This document shows, in pieces, positions 1 through 12,275 of a stretch of 64,000 nt of DNA. Numbering within the stretch: the first letter of the stretch is position 1; each line of letters starts with the position of its first letter. The notes below the pieces were generated by a model that did no database searches, was not told the origin of the DNA, and saw nothing but the letters and a program-made list of their open reading frames with translations. The stretch lies in assembly GCA_963693285.1 (NCBI GenBank), contig OY848918.1, forward strand, positions 9,179,156 to 9,243,155, read 5' to 3'. The position numbers and the translations under genes are program-made. The DNA is from Xestospongia muta. Lineage: Eukaryota > Porifera > Demospongiae > Haplosclerida > Petrosiidae.

Positions 1-2309
1 AATTCAAACTCTCTCAATAATGGTTTTATATAATACTGACCAGGTGACTAAAGTAATAACAAATATATGCAATAATACAATAATGATATAAGACAGTAGT
101 GTATTGTATATTACTTAATATATGACACTATTATATCATACTATTATTATATCAAATGTACATGTACATCTCACAGTAGTAATATCATATATGAGTCATT
201 CAAACTACATCATATGAGACATGTACATGTATACCCAATACTATTGTATTAATAGTATTATATCACATGAGTCATTATGTGTATGTGTATACCCAATACT
301 ATTGTATTGATAGTATTATATCACATGAGTCATTATGTGTACATGTACATCCAATACTATTGTATTGATAGTATTATATCACATGAGTCATTATATGTAC
401 ATGTATACCCAATACTATTGTATTGATAGTATTATATCATATATATATACATTCAAACTAACTATATCAATGTGAACTAGAACACCATCTTCATTAGTTT
501 TATTAGAACTTCTCATATCTTCTCCACTAACAGATACTAACACACCAATGAGTGGTTCAGTAGATAACTTATCAATTACCTACAATAATATTATAAATAA
601 TATTTTAGCTCGTGACTTTAAAATTTATCTGTTTGTCCATTCATCATCTATCTGCCCATCTATCAATTTACCTACCTATTTATCCATCCATCCATCCATT
701 TGTCTGTTTGCCAGTCCATCCATCCATCCATCCATCCATCCATCCATTAATCTGTCTGTTTGCCAGTCCATCCATCCATCTATCCATTGTACTTTGATAG
801 TGAGTTGAGATTTCTTCATAGCTTTAAAAGAATATATGTCATTTTCTAATGGTTCAAATACATACTGATCTAAACTAGCACTCTGTAGAGAGTGAGAGAC
901 ATTTATCAACACATACACACAATATCTTACCACCGTATGGTGAACTGTTCCTGGTAATGGACCTGCTTTGTATGTCCCCTTTTCATCAGTTATTACCTCA
1001 ATAGCTGGGTCACTGGAATTGGTTACTATGGTAACCAGGACACCTGCCAGAGGAGGTTCTATGTGACCTGTGATAAAGAGTCCCTCCATACAATGAAATG
1101 AAGGAACTACCTCTGGACAATCTAAAGGAGAAGAAGGGGGAGAAAGAGAGATATTTGAAGTTACACAGTCTGGTCACTAACCTTCTCCAACAGTATAAGT
1201 CAGTTTCTCTGGTGAACACAACAGTTTTTTAGATTGAGGAGTAATTACAGCTACTGATCCAGGTCTATAATGAAACTCAATACAAGTAGTGTAATAAGAT
1301 GATAAAATTACTTGGCATTAAAAGAATATTGATGGACAATATCATCATCTGATAATCTTGAGTTAGTAATAAATGGTTTTAATATTTGAGTCTCACTTTT
1401 ATTAGTTTCAGAACTATTAAATATTGAGAAATGATAATAATATATTTAATGAAGAGATAAAACATGTATATATTATAAATTACCTACCTAATAGTTAGTG
1501 ATATATCAACAGGATCACTAGTACCAGGTGGAGTAGATACTGATATATTGACTGTGTGACTTACAGCAGTTATTGTAAGAGGAGCAGGAAGTGAACTATA
1601 AGATTAATAATAATATTATATATATACATATATATATACATTACATATACATATATATATATATACATACCAGTATGATAAACTGGTAATAATTAACCAG
1701 TTAAACCAGTATGAAAATTAAACCAATACATAATACCATACTGGTTTAACTGGTTTACTATACTGGTTATCATATTGCATACTAGTTAGACAAATTGATA
1801 ATACCATTTCATCTTAGTATTGGCTTATTATAATAGCTTATCATACTGGTTTGTCTGGTGATTTATACTAATTTATCATACTGGTTTGACTGGTTTAACA
1901 TGGAAATATTGACTTACGTCAAAAACATGTACATGTTTGCATCAAACTGATGACATGATCTTGGAACAATACTAAATTGTCCTGTTATAAAATGATATGT
2001 TACAACATCATTAATTACACGTAGTACCTAGTATCTCAATGCACATATTATTTAACCCTTTAGTGACTGCAAAACTATGTGTTAAATTATCACCATCTTT
2101 CATGTCCTATGACATCGAAATTAGATAAGACACACTCACTAATTGTAATATCACATGCTTACCACATGTATATCATGTGATGAATGGATGACAAGTAAAT
2201 GACCTTTTTGGTCTATTTGAATAGGTTGTGGCTCAATGTTTTCACCAATAACAACTTCAAATGACTCTTTAGACCAACACCATTGAAGAAAACTAACTAG
2301 AACAACTAC

Positions 2310-2371
<62 letters not shown>

Positions 2372-5300
2372 AGAATTACATTAAAGAATTAATTAACAGT
2401 ATTTACCTCTATATTTTCCTGGCAGTACCTCATTAAATTTAAAGGAAGCTGTTTTTCCAGTAACCTTAACCTGTTATAACAAAAGTTACAGGTACAAATG
2501 AAGAGAACATAAATAATTACCTTAATAGTTCTGTTGTGTGGTAGATCTAATCTCTGTAGTAATATATTAACTGGCTCACAATGAGCTAAATAGAGAAATT
2601 TAATAGTCACTACAAAATTAGTAATAAGGTATGTATATAATGTATATAATTATATGAAACATTTAATTACATAATAGATTTATTATAATTTTATTACTGT
2701 CACTAATCAATTGATTAACAAAAGTAATACTTTAATGTGAAATTAATACATATAGGTTCCAAGGTTTATATTTAAGGGTCTGGTATTATTTTCCCATTAA
2801 AGTATGGTACTCTATTATCATGACCCTATAACTACACAAATTATATACTTCCTTATATGGTCATTCAAAAAGTGTATTTGCTGATGCTGCAATATGTAGT
2901 TGCACACTTACTCTTTTTTGAGGCTATAAGCTTTTGCTATTACTAATATATTTCCATTAATGTTACCAGTAATGTATCTATGTACTCACATAAACAGGAT
3001 AAAATTCCAGATATTGACGAAGAAAACTGATTGAAAACTAAATTTGTGATTATGTTTGTTTCCACGGTAACTGGTAGGGTCTTTGGTAACATCAACAAAC
3101 CTCTATCTTTCTCTTCTGAAGTAATAACTACCTATCATATTTAGTGGTAATTATAACTAAAATGGGAGGGGCTTACTCTGATGGAATACAATCCTGGTGA
3201 CAGCATGAAACAAAACATTCCTTTGGAATCAAGCTTGGTCGTCTTTAAAACCTTCTCTGGGACTGAGTCTGATACTACCTCAACAGTACGGGACTCAGTC
3301 TATAAATCATTAAATTCTAGATTACCAGCTAGTCACATGATATGAATGTCTTACTTTAAATGGAGGCTGTGACTGAACTGTGATCATCACATGACCACAT
3401 ACAGAATACCTAGAGATCAAAAGGGTTATTCTTACTCCTGTCAGTCCATCCATTCATCCCATAAAGTATTAATTTCAATTATCATGCTAGCCTAATTTCA
3501 ATTAGTTACATAAACCCCTAAATTAGTGTTTTAATGATAGTAATTGATTGTGACTGATATCATTGATGATCCTTAGTGATTCTATACATAAGAAGATACA
3601 TTGACTTACTTAGCTGGTACAAGATCAGGTATTTGAGGTGAAGTAGGACTGACGTCAACAGTAACAGGATCAAACTGGATATGACTGGTTTCAACCTGTT
3701 ACATGTAATTATTGTACATATAAGGTATGCTCTCTTTACCTTAATAGTGTATGTACCAGTGCTAACATTGACCAGCTGGTAATAGCCATTTTTGTTTGTC
3801 ACCGTCTGTAATTTCCCACCAAAATCCACACGAGCACCTTCAATGCCTTCACCCTTTTATTGCAAAAATGAAGGGTATTGGTTGCTATGGTAACCAACAA
3901 ACCTTAGGAGATTTTAAAACACTTCCAAAAACAGTGAATCCATGGACTTCAAAAATTGGCTGATGGATGAATGCATGAAAAATGGACAGATACCTTAACA
4001 AATGGATATATAACTACCTTAATAATGACAGAATCATTAAATACAGAGAAATAGACTTCAGTTGGTGTAACTTGGAACTCACTCTTAGCATTTTCATAAC
4101 GTGGTACCTAAATGGATACATGACATGTCACAATAGACATATATATAGTTGCTATAGTAATGTTACTATGGTAACTGGTACAATGGTAATTGTTGCTATG
4201 ATAACATATAGATCATAATCCCTTCCTTACCAGCCGGTATTTTCCAGGAGGTAATGAGACATAAGAGAAGGAACCATCACTCTCTGATATCGCTACACAA
4301 GGAGGCGTGGCATTTGATGATGAACTGACGCCAGCTGTAGTGCAGTGTAACTATTTAAGATATAAATGAAATTTAGAAACAAAAATATGATACCTTAACA
4401 GACTCAGATCCATTCTGGAGATAAAGTAGGAACTGGACTCCGGCTACTGGCTCTCCATTGCTCTGTATATAACCCTATAATAATAATATAAATCATTATA
4501 GTATAATAATAACATATCATGGTTACTTTAATGTCATAGCCTTCAATAACTAAAGATCCAGCTGGTACTGTGACACTATCAGTAGTAACTTCTATGCTGA
4601 CTGGAGTCTAAGGAGACAAATAAATGGATGAATGGATGGATTTATGGACAGACAGATCAGCAAATGGATGGATGGATGGATAAATGGATGAACAGACCAA
4701 ATACACATACATACTTTTTGTACAGTCCATTTAGAGTGACTTGGCTTCATCACATATTTACCAGGTAAAACAGCTGTCATCTCAAATCTATATGTCATAT
4801 AGTACAAAGAAAATAACTAAATTAATGATATATTATATTACAATAAGATGAGTCATAACAGACAACTGATCCTCTTCCATACCTATGTCACTATAGCAAC
4901 CATACTAACCTGCCATCTGCTGCAGTCTCTGCCACTTTTACAACGACATCGTTGGTTATCAATTGTATTTTGACCCCTGAGGGACCTTTGACCTTGTCTA
5001 AATTAGTCACCTATAAGTATGATCATAATATGTAGTTATAATAAATTAGTGGAATAAGATGAACATCATACTATGTTTAGTCAAGTCAAGAGAAGTTTCT
5101 AGAACAATGAATATAACGTTATACATTACTTTATGTACATATACTATTTGTGGTCATTGTGTGTTATTAACCTGTCCAGTAATGGAGAACCCAGTAAAAT
5201 AGAAGACAATATCTTCATTTAGACTACATTGATCAGTCTTACCATCCACTGATAAAACAACTTCAGAGGGCTCTTTAAATTATAACATAAAATTAATAAT

Positions 5301-5679
5301 TATTAAAGTTTATCAGAGTGAGTAGTACTTACTGAAACTCCATCCAGTGGGTGGGACTATCTTAATAGTATATTCTCCCTATATAAAGACATGATATAAT
5401 ATGAAATACAATTGCTAATAATAACCTTGTCATAAATGGGTATTAAAAAGTATCCGTTAGTTGGAGAACAGTCACTTGTTTCTCTGAGTGTACCCAGTTT
5501 GGTATATAAATGAATCTAGATTATATACATAATATAATAGTCTATTGATTAATAAAAGAACTGACATTAATTTTTGTGAAGTCTAGAGGATAATCACTTT
5601 TGACAACGCCATGACAAGTCAGAACATCTTGACAGAGACACAAAGAAGGAAGAAAAAGAACAAGGAAAGGTATCTTCAT
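1..5679 (-). CDS. NOMO: NOMO-like (nodal modulator) ER membrane protein, 5' part
   Basis: Homologue of nodal modulator, a single-pass ER protein of the BOS complex at the translocon. Exons in transcript order: 5679-5566, 5515-5426, 5378-5333, 5272-5172, 5010-4910, 4787-4715, 4607-4527, 4474-4394, 4350-4231, 4107-4018, 3959-3903, 3853-3740, 3695-3610, 3409-3355, 3299-3177, 3131-2990, 2585-2521, 2470-2407, 2305-2163, 2106-2028, 1981-1918, 1595-1488, 1413-1312, 1264-1182, 1121-931, 882-793, 579-463, 47-<1. All phases agree, giving about 875 codons; the family has about 1200, so the 3' end and the membrane anchor are outside. The start is chosen at MKIPFLVLF, a clean signal peptide; an in-frame ATG at 5733 would add a non-signal extension and overlaps the receptor TATA box. 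NOMO signatures include [40 protein letters not shown] and SPGQYY (carboxypeptidase-regulatory-like/beta-sandwich repeats). Introns are mostly 35-120 bases. Confidence 0.9.
209..440. repeat. 58-base minisatellite in NOMO intron 27
   Basis: About four tandem units with an exact 58-base period (ATGAGTCATT starts at 267, 325 and 383), each containing the small inverted repeat AATACTATTGTATTGATAGT. It lies in the intron between the exons 463-579 and <1-47. Confidence 0.85.
660..788. repeat. TCCA/TGGA microsatellite in NOMO intron
   Basis: Imperfect (TCCA)n with CTGT interruptions fills most of the intron between NOMO exons 463-579 and 793-882. It produces spurious open frames on both strands. 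Confidence 0.85.
1666..1905. repeat. Direct and inverted ACCAGTATGATAAACTGGT repeats in NOMO intron
   Basis: The 322-base intron between exons 1488-1595 and 1918-1981 is the longest in the traced part of the gene. It holds at least six copies, in both orientations, of ACCAGTATGAT or ATCATACTGGT-TTGACTGGTTTA, and just 3' of the exon an AT/ACAT-rich stretch (1616-1665). No coding sense. Confidence 0.75.
2310..2368. repeat. (GA)n microsatellite at a NOMO splice acceptor
   Basis: On the transcribed minus strand this is a (CT)n tract that ends at the acceptor of exon 2305-2163, so it acts as the polypyrimidine tract of that intron. Confidence 0.8.
4617..4694. repeat. (GGAT)n microsatellite in NOMO intron
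   Basis: ATGGATGGATGG-type tract in the 107-base intron between exons 4715-4787 and 4527-4607. Confidence 0.8.
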
Positions 5680-5782
5680 ATTGCCCACGTGGTATAGAAG
5701 CCACACCTTCGACGAAATTCCAAAAGTCTGCATATAAAGTGGATGGCATAGCAGTTCAGTCAGTAGACATTAGTCAGTGACA
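5680..5782. promoter_or_regulatory. Shared divergent promoter of NOMO and receptor R1
   Basis: The two start codons are 103 bases apart on opposite strands, so both core promoters and 5' UTRs must lie here or overlap the neighbouring exons. Visible elements: the E-box palindrome CCCACGTGG at 5684-5692, immediately upstream of the NOMO ATG, and TATAAAG at 5733-5739, about 45 bases before the R1 ATG. The same CCCACGTGG and TATAAA pair is kept upstream of R2. Transcription start sites are inferred, not seen. Confidence 0.65.
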
Positions 5783-8700
5783 ATGCTATCGTATCTTGTT
5801 ATTTACTCCCTGTTACGTCTCTCTGTTGGTACTCACAGCAGCGATGAAGATAAAATTCCTCTCTACTTTGCATATATTACCACAAAGACTGGAGACTTTC
5901 TTGCTAGTGGCGGTATACCAATTGTTGATTGGTCATTGGAACTGATCAACGAAAGAGACGACATTTTACAGAATTATACACTAAATTATACGCCAGATGT
6001 ACTGGATTCTAAAGTAAGTCTAAAACAATAATTCATTTATGGAATAATTTATATATAATTAAGTGTAAGTGTTGTTTTGATATGGAAATTAATTTTATTT
6101 AGGGTTGGTATTGGCTTTCAAATTATTATTAATATTCTATTGGTTTTTAATAGTTTTGGTTTCTTGTTTATATTTAGAAATAGTATTAGTATCGACATGT
6201 CAGCACATGTCAATGTATGTTCACAAACATACATTGACATGTGCTGACATTAATGTATGTTTGTGAACATGCATATACTGCAATGGACTTGCTTGTCATT
6301 CACCACATTTAATTTTAATGATATTAATATTATGTATGGTAATAGTACAGAGGTTTTCTACATTAAAAGGACATAACACGTCACTTATACTGATTAGCTA
6401 TTCATGACTTTTATATGGATTTAAAATATTCCCTATATTTAATATATTTCATTGTTTGCAAACATTACTACACTACTACTTCCTCTTTGGTTTCCTATAT
6501 ATAGTAACTATCTCATCACTCTTTAACATGTCAGCTGTATATATATGAAGATACATTCATATATACTACAGTGAACTTGAGCAACGTGCTTTTCCTTCAA
6601 CACATACAATTGAATTATTACTTTCTCTTTCATTTCCCTAAAATAAGTTTGATCATTTATAATACTCTGTTTTGTTGAGAACGATTGCAGTTTCAATTAT
6701 GATAATGTCATCAACTTAACTTGGGCATGACATTGTACTTGCAAAGTTTGATGAGTCATACTGAAGCTTTTTGTGGTTCTTTGCAGCTGTCTCTTCTTAA
6801 TCTATCTTATTTTTACTATTAAAGGTAGTTTTGATAGTTTCTGAACCTTTCTATTGTAGCTAGAGAATGCTTGTTCCTTAATGATTGCAAAATATACATG
6901 ATGGTAGTTATGATGGAATGTGAAGAAGACAATTCACTTAATATGAGAGCGTCCTCATTCTTTAAGTTTGTGGATTTGCAAGAGATTTTGAATGGTGCAA
7001 CCATTTCTGTCTAGCTCATTCCTAGCTAGAGTTATAATAATGAGGTAGTGTTTATTCTCAAGGTGAACAGATAGAGTATATAGATTGCTAACTCAATTAT
7101 ATGATGTAATCTTTTTCTTACAGTGTGATCATACTGCATCTTTAGATGCTTTCTTTGATCTATTTTGGCAAAGTAACACAACTTATGTGACATTACTAGG
7201 ATGTGGTTGTTCACAAGCAACTATCCCTGTGGCAGAAACCAGCCATTACTGGAATATACCACAAGTAAAATGTGATTTCATGTGTATAATCAATAATCTC
7301 CCTCTCTCTCAGATTGCTTTTGCAGCAGCTGCTAATGTTCTGAAAGATCGTCATCGATTCAGAAGCTTTTTTCGAGTAATTCCCTCTCTTTCTTATATTC
7401 CAGTATCTACGGCTCAATTAATGAGACAATTTAATTGGAGAAAGATGACTATTATCACTCAGGATGAGACCCTGTTTCAAGCAGTGAGTACTATATTGAT
7501 TTCATGGTGATCTTTTAACTACATATTAATTGCTTTACTAATTTGTAATTAGAGACTGGTACATACTGACTTCTTATCAAAATGCATAAGAAATTGAGGC
7601 TGTCATATATAAATGTTTCATAATTTGGGTTACTATGCTTCTCTCTCTCTCCTTTCCATCTTAGATTTCCAAGGGTTTAACAGGCATTTTTCAGTCAGAG
7701 AATTGGCTACTAGATTCATCAGTGTCTTTTAAAACAGGAGTAGATCCCTTTCCATATGATGCTGTATTTGACAATGTAAGTAGTAATTACTTAATTATTA
7801 ATTAATGTATTAATAATTATCTTCTTGCTTTAGATAAACACAGGAAAATATAGAATTATTTACATCAACACATATGAGCCATATGCTGTGAACATTTTGT
7901 GTGAAGTGAGTAACATACTACACAGTATGGATGGACGGATGATGCTTTTGACTACAGTAATGGAAATTTGATTTAATCACCACTAATGCATAGATGATCA
8001 CAAAACTATTCACTCAGTGGATGACTCAATATATAGCATTTACTATACTTAATTAGTGATATAAACTTATTTTCTATTTGCTATACTATAGGCTTACTAC
8101 CGAAATATTTATGCTCCTTCCTATGTCTGGATATTACCATTGTGGTATAATGTAGGCTGGTGGAATAATACAGCTAATTCATCCTGTACACCAGAGATCA
8201 TGATGACAGTTCTTAATGGTACACTAGGCACTATACCCAGTGGATTCTTTGTTATGGAGGACAATACAAGGAAAGCTTTCTCTGGGCTGGTAAGAAATAT
8301 TTGACTAGGATTTCTAATTGAAGAATAATTATTTTACATATATATAAGCTGTTAAGATAGTTCTGCACTGTTAAGTCAGATTGGTTATTTCAAGCAGTTC
8401 ATGTCACATGACATCAAATAGTATTAAAAATATATACTATTTATGTCACTAATTTACTATGAAATTGCACAGTTCATCTATTTCAACAAATGACTTTTCA
8501 AAAAGGATGTGTGTGGGTGATATAAATTCCATAGTGACTGGATAACTAAAAGCATTGTAAGCATTGTACAAGGACACAAAATGAAAGTATTAACTTGGTC
8601 TATAATCCAAAAGCATAGTGAATAAGCATACTAAATAATTCACTAGCTTTGTAATACAGGTCAAGTGATGCAATTGGGCTTTTAAAAGTAGTTAGTTAAC

Positions 8701-10943
8701 AGGTCTTACAAATTAAGATGTATAATTATATACATGTACTACTAGGTCCTATTGATTACTATTGAAATATTAGTTATTTTTTTCTATCATAAATTATATA
8801 TTGGTTGAATGTAACCTTTATTATATGCATTAATTAGTTAATAGTTAAAGTTAGTTAGGTAGCTACAATATAGCTAGATTAAAAGAATTTAAGAAAGTTT
8901 TAGTTTTAGTTATGTAGTTAACAAAAACAACATTAATATTAGTTCTTATTTCAGTAATACATGTATGTTTGGTGGATTGATTTTGTATGTTAGCAAACTC
9001 CATGCCACTGATAAATGACAGGGAAATCAGGCACTGTATACTTAATAAAAACATTTTTTTTAATCAACACCTCCTTTCTCTTTGGTCATCTCTCAATACC
9101 AGTAACATTATTGTTAACAATATCTCTTTCCTTGTAGACATCACAGCAGTTTTTAGACAACTATACTGCTCTGCTTGAAGAGCCAAGATACAAATCTCAA
9201 AATTTAACTAGGGTCAATGCTATAGGATTGGTCCATGAGGGAATATGGTCATTAGCTATTGGACTTGACAATGCAGTGAAAAGGATAGCTGTGGGAAATG
9301 ACAGTGGATGTGAAGGGTTACCAGGAGATTTGGTACCTTTAGAGGAGTTTGATTATACTAATGAAAGAGTGGGCTGTATTCTGAGACAAGGTTTTGCTGA
9401 AGTTAATTTTCTTGGAATTACTGTGAGTTGCTATGTTTTCTTATATATTAAACAATGAATAGAATTTGAAAGTATAAATTTATTGTCAAATCATTCTTAC
9501 TTCATTATAATAATTCTAGTCTTAAGAGTTTATATGTAATGTTCTGTGGTTACATTTAATATTATAGCACATACTAATCATTAATATTAGGGTCCTGTTT
9601 ATTTTAATGCAAATGGAAGTCGTCCTGACAATATTCATGATGTCAAACAGTATAGAATATCTGGTGGTAAGCATATAACAAGAACTAGTAAAATGTTGAA
9701 TTCATTCTCCTGTAGATACTGTCGATCCAGATATAATAGCTTCTGTAACCATTGGTACTAAAAAGAGTATTTTCACTTTCAAAATGGGTGAATCTAATGC
9801 ACGGATTTGGAAAGGTAGAAATTAATACCATTGGTGTCAGATGGATGATTTAATACTCAAATACTTGATACTTTGAGTCTCAATATCTGATATTGAAATA
9901 CTGGTTTGGTATAGAACATTAAAGAAGTACAAATAACAGCCCGTAAAATAACACTTATGATGAAATTGATGTACATTGGTTGTCATATTTATACAAATAC
10001 ATTTGATTAATGTACTTTTATTGTATAGAATAGATCTCTAGTGTATTAACTATTATGTAAAGGTTTTCAAAATATGCTATGCTATCATCTTAACCTTGTT
10101 ATTGTACTTTTGGCACTATCTTCTTTACATTGATCAATTTTTAAAAATGTCTTAATTACAAGCACCAGATGCATGGAAACAAGGATGCAGTAAAGAGAGT
10201 GTAGAAATGACTTTGTAAAGAAATATTTATTGCATGTCTTACAATTTTGGATGTAAACAATTATAGGATGATTTTAAGGGTTGTCTTTTTGCTGTATATA
10301 AGAATAGTTCATATATACTTATAATATACTATATAACTTACATATTATTATTATGATTATGTTATTAGATGGTACTCCTCCATATGATGGCTATGAAATG
10401 GACACTATACATCGAAATCATCTAGCATTGATTATAATTTATGATATTGCAGCATTTGTTGGTCTCATCTTTGTAGCAGTATGTCTTGTGTTTAATACTG
10501 TCTTTAGAAATAAAAAGTCAGTAATTGGATATTGTATACCTTAGCTTTATTCTCCCTCCCTTCTTCTAATAGAGTTGTCAAACTTTCCAGTCCTAATTTG
10601 AATTATCTCATAATTGTAGGGGCTGCTCTCATGTACATATGTGTCTATTTCTATGTACACTCCTCAACAGTAATGGATGTACAGACTGCTTTCTGTAATG
10701 TAAGATTATCATACAATGATCATTAATCCTCACTTCTAGATTTGTTCTATAATAAATTATTGTGTTGCTTTACCTTCAAATTAATGATCCATCTTATTTT
10801 CCACATAGATTCGATTCTGGTTGTTCTTTTTGGGATACTCTGTCTGTTTTGGTGTCATTCTTTCCAAAACATGGAGAGTCTATTATATTTTTTCCAATCC
10901 AAAACCTAAGAAGAAGGTTAATTACTTAGTTACAAAATGTAAA

Positions 10944-10994
<51 letters not shown>

Positions 10995-12253
10995 GGCACT
11001 AAAAGATTGGGTTTTGTTTGTCCAAGTGTTAGTTATAGTAACTATTGATTTGATTATTATTGCCGTTGGATCTGCCATTCCTCAGTCACGACTGATAGCT
11101 ACCAGAATAAGAGATACTCAACATCCAGAAGATATAACGGTAAACTAAATTGTATCTGTCCTCACAAAATGCTAATAATGATTGTGTCTGTCATGTAACA
11201 GAAACGTTTTCTGGACAAGAGTCTCTCAAAATGATATATTAGATTTATTAGACAAGCTGGCAAATTTGCTAATGTTATTGTTAGATAGTCAGTCAATTAG
11301 CACATTAGTTTGTTAAACAAATACTGAAATATAGTATATGATAGTATAGCAAGCATTAGAGCATGATTTAATTTTTTTTTATTTACAGAGCATATACATG
11401 CATATAGCGATCATAGTAATATACTGAATTTTATTTTTGGCAACTTTGATATTCATCTATATCTAGGATGAAGGTATTTTTGAAAAAAACTTCATCTATA
11501 CATGTGCTCAGAGTGGATCACAAATTTGGCTAGCAGTCTCCTTTACATACAAAGCATTGTTACAACTAGTAGCAATATTTATGGCATTTCATATTCGTCG
11601 TATTAAAGTTAAAGCTCTCAATGACTCAAAGGAAATAGCTGTCATTATCTACATCAACAGTATTATACTTGCATTGTTAGCAGTGACACAGTTTGTTCTT
11701 GAAACTTATCATGATGCATATGCTGCCATGTTTGGACTAGCTCTATTGGTAGATGCTACTCTGTTCTTAGGGCTCATATTCATTCCAAAGGTAAGGCTCA
11801 TTTTCATCTTAACATTTGTACCATTTTAAAGTAAGATTTTAATTAAAGAATTTATTTGTCAATCCTCTTATTAATTTATAATTAGCAAGCTCAGCTTTTC
11901 TTCTTAAATCTACAGAGACTATAAACCAAGCCATTCCATTTATTTCTGATTTTTATTTTTTACAGATGGTTAGTTTATATTGTGATCCAACTGGAGAGAA
12001 AGTCCTCACTAATGGTTCCTCACCTTCTTCACATCCAACAAATAACACTACTACTGAGTCACCTGAGGAGACTATCAGTGGTCTACGAGCTAGAATAAAA
12101 GAACTGGAGTCTATGCTCTCCACTAAAGAGGTTAGTATGTGAAAAATCATATATCATATACTAAGAGCTGTTTATTTATATGTATATAAATGCTGTGTAT
12201 TATACTATAATGATCTTATCATCTCAAATATATAGCTGGAATCTATAACCTAA
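5783..12253 (+). CDS. GABA-B-type class C receptor R1
   Basis: Plasma-membrane class C GPCR resembling metabotropic GABA receptors. Exons: 5783-6013, 7124-7264, 7313-7483, 7665-7775, 7834-7905, 8092-8289, 9138-9422, 9591-9666, 9716-9814, 10369-10516, 10573-10699, 10809-10916, 10996-11139, 11467-11790, 11966-12130, 12236-12253; all GT-AG, giving 805 residues. Signal peptide about 1-18; Venus-flytrap domain about 25-430 with family motifs SKCD, GCGCS, WNIP and HEGIWSLAIGL; TM1 about 480-507, TM2 521-541, TM3 556-575, TM4 594-617, TM5 658-680, TM6 695-716, TM7 723-745; coiled coil about 778-800 (GLRARIKELESML). TM3 Cys (AFCN) and ECL2 Cys (YTCAQSG) can pair. ICL3 has ALNDSK, as in human GABBR2. 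No sushi domains. The start is the ATG of MLSYLVIYSL; the upstream GTG is not used. It is a mosaic: exons 1-6 resemble R2/R3, exon 7 with its 5' intron resembles R6. Confidence 0.9.
6197..6250. repeat. Perfect 25-base-arm hairpin in R1 intron 1
   Basis: Arms 6197-6221 and 6226-6250 are exact reverse complements around a CACA loop (core ATGTCAGCACATGTCAATG). R2 and R3 have the left-arm sequence in the same intron but not the perfect partner. Confidence 0.85.
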
Positions 12254-12275
12254 TTTGAAAAAGGAAGCTTGAAAC

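Noticed and set aside
548..808. 86-residue open frame on the plus strand rich in HPSIHPSI
   Set aside because: TCCA microsatellite in a NOMO intron, opposite to real exons of the minus-strand gene.
5680..5733. Upstream in-frame ATG of NOMO at 5733
   Set aside because: Would add a hydrophilic extension before the signal peptide and overlap the R1 TATA box; the internal MKIPFLVLF start is the normal form.
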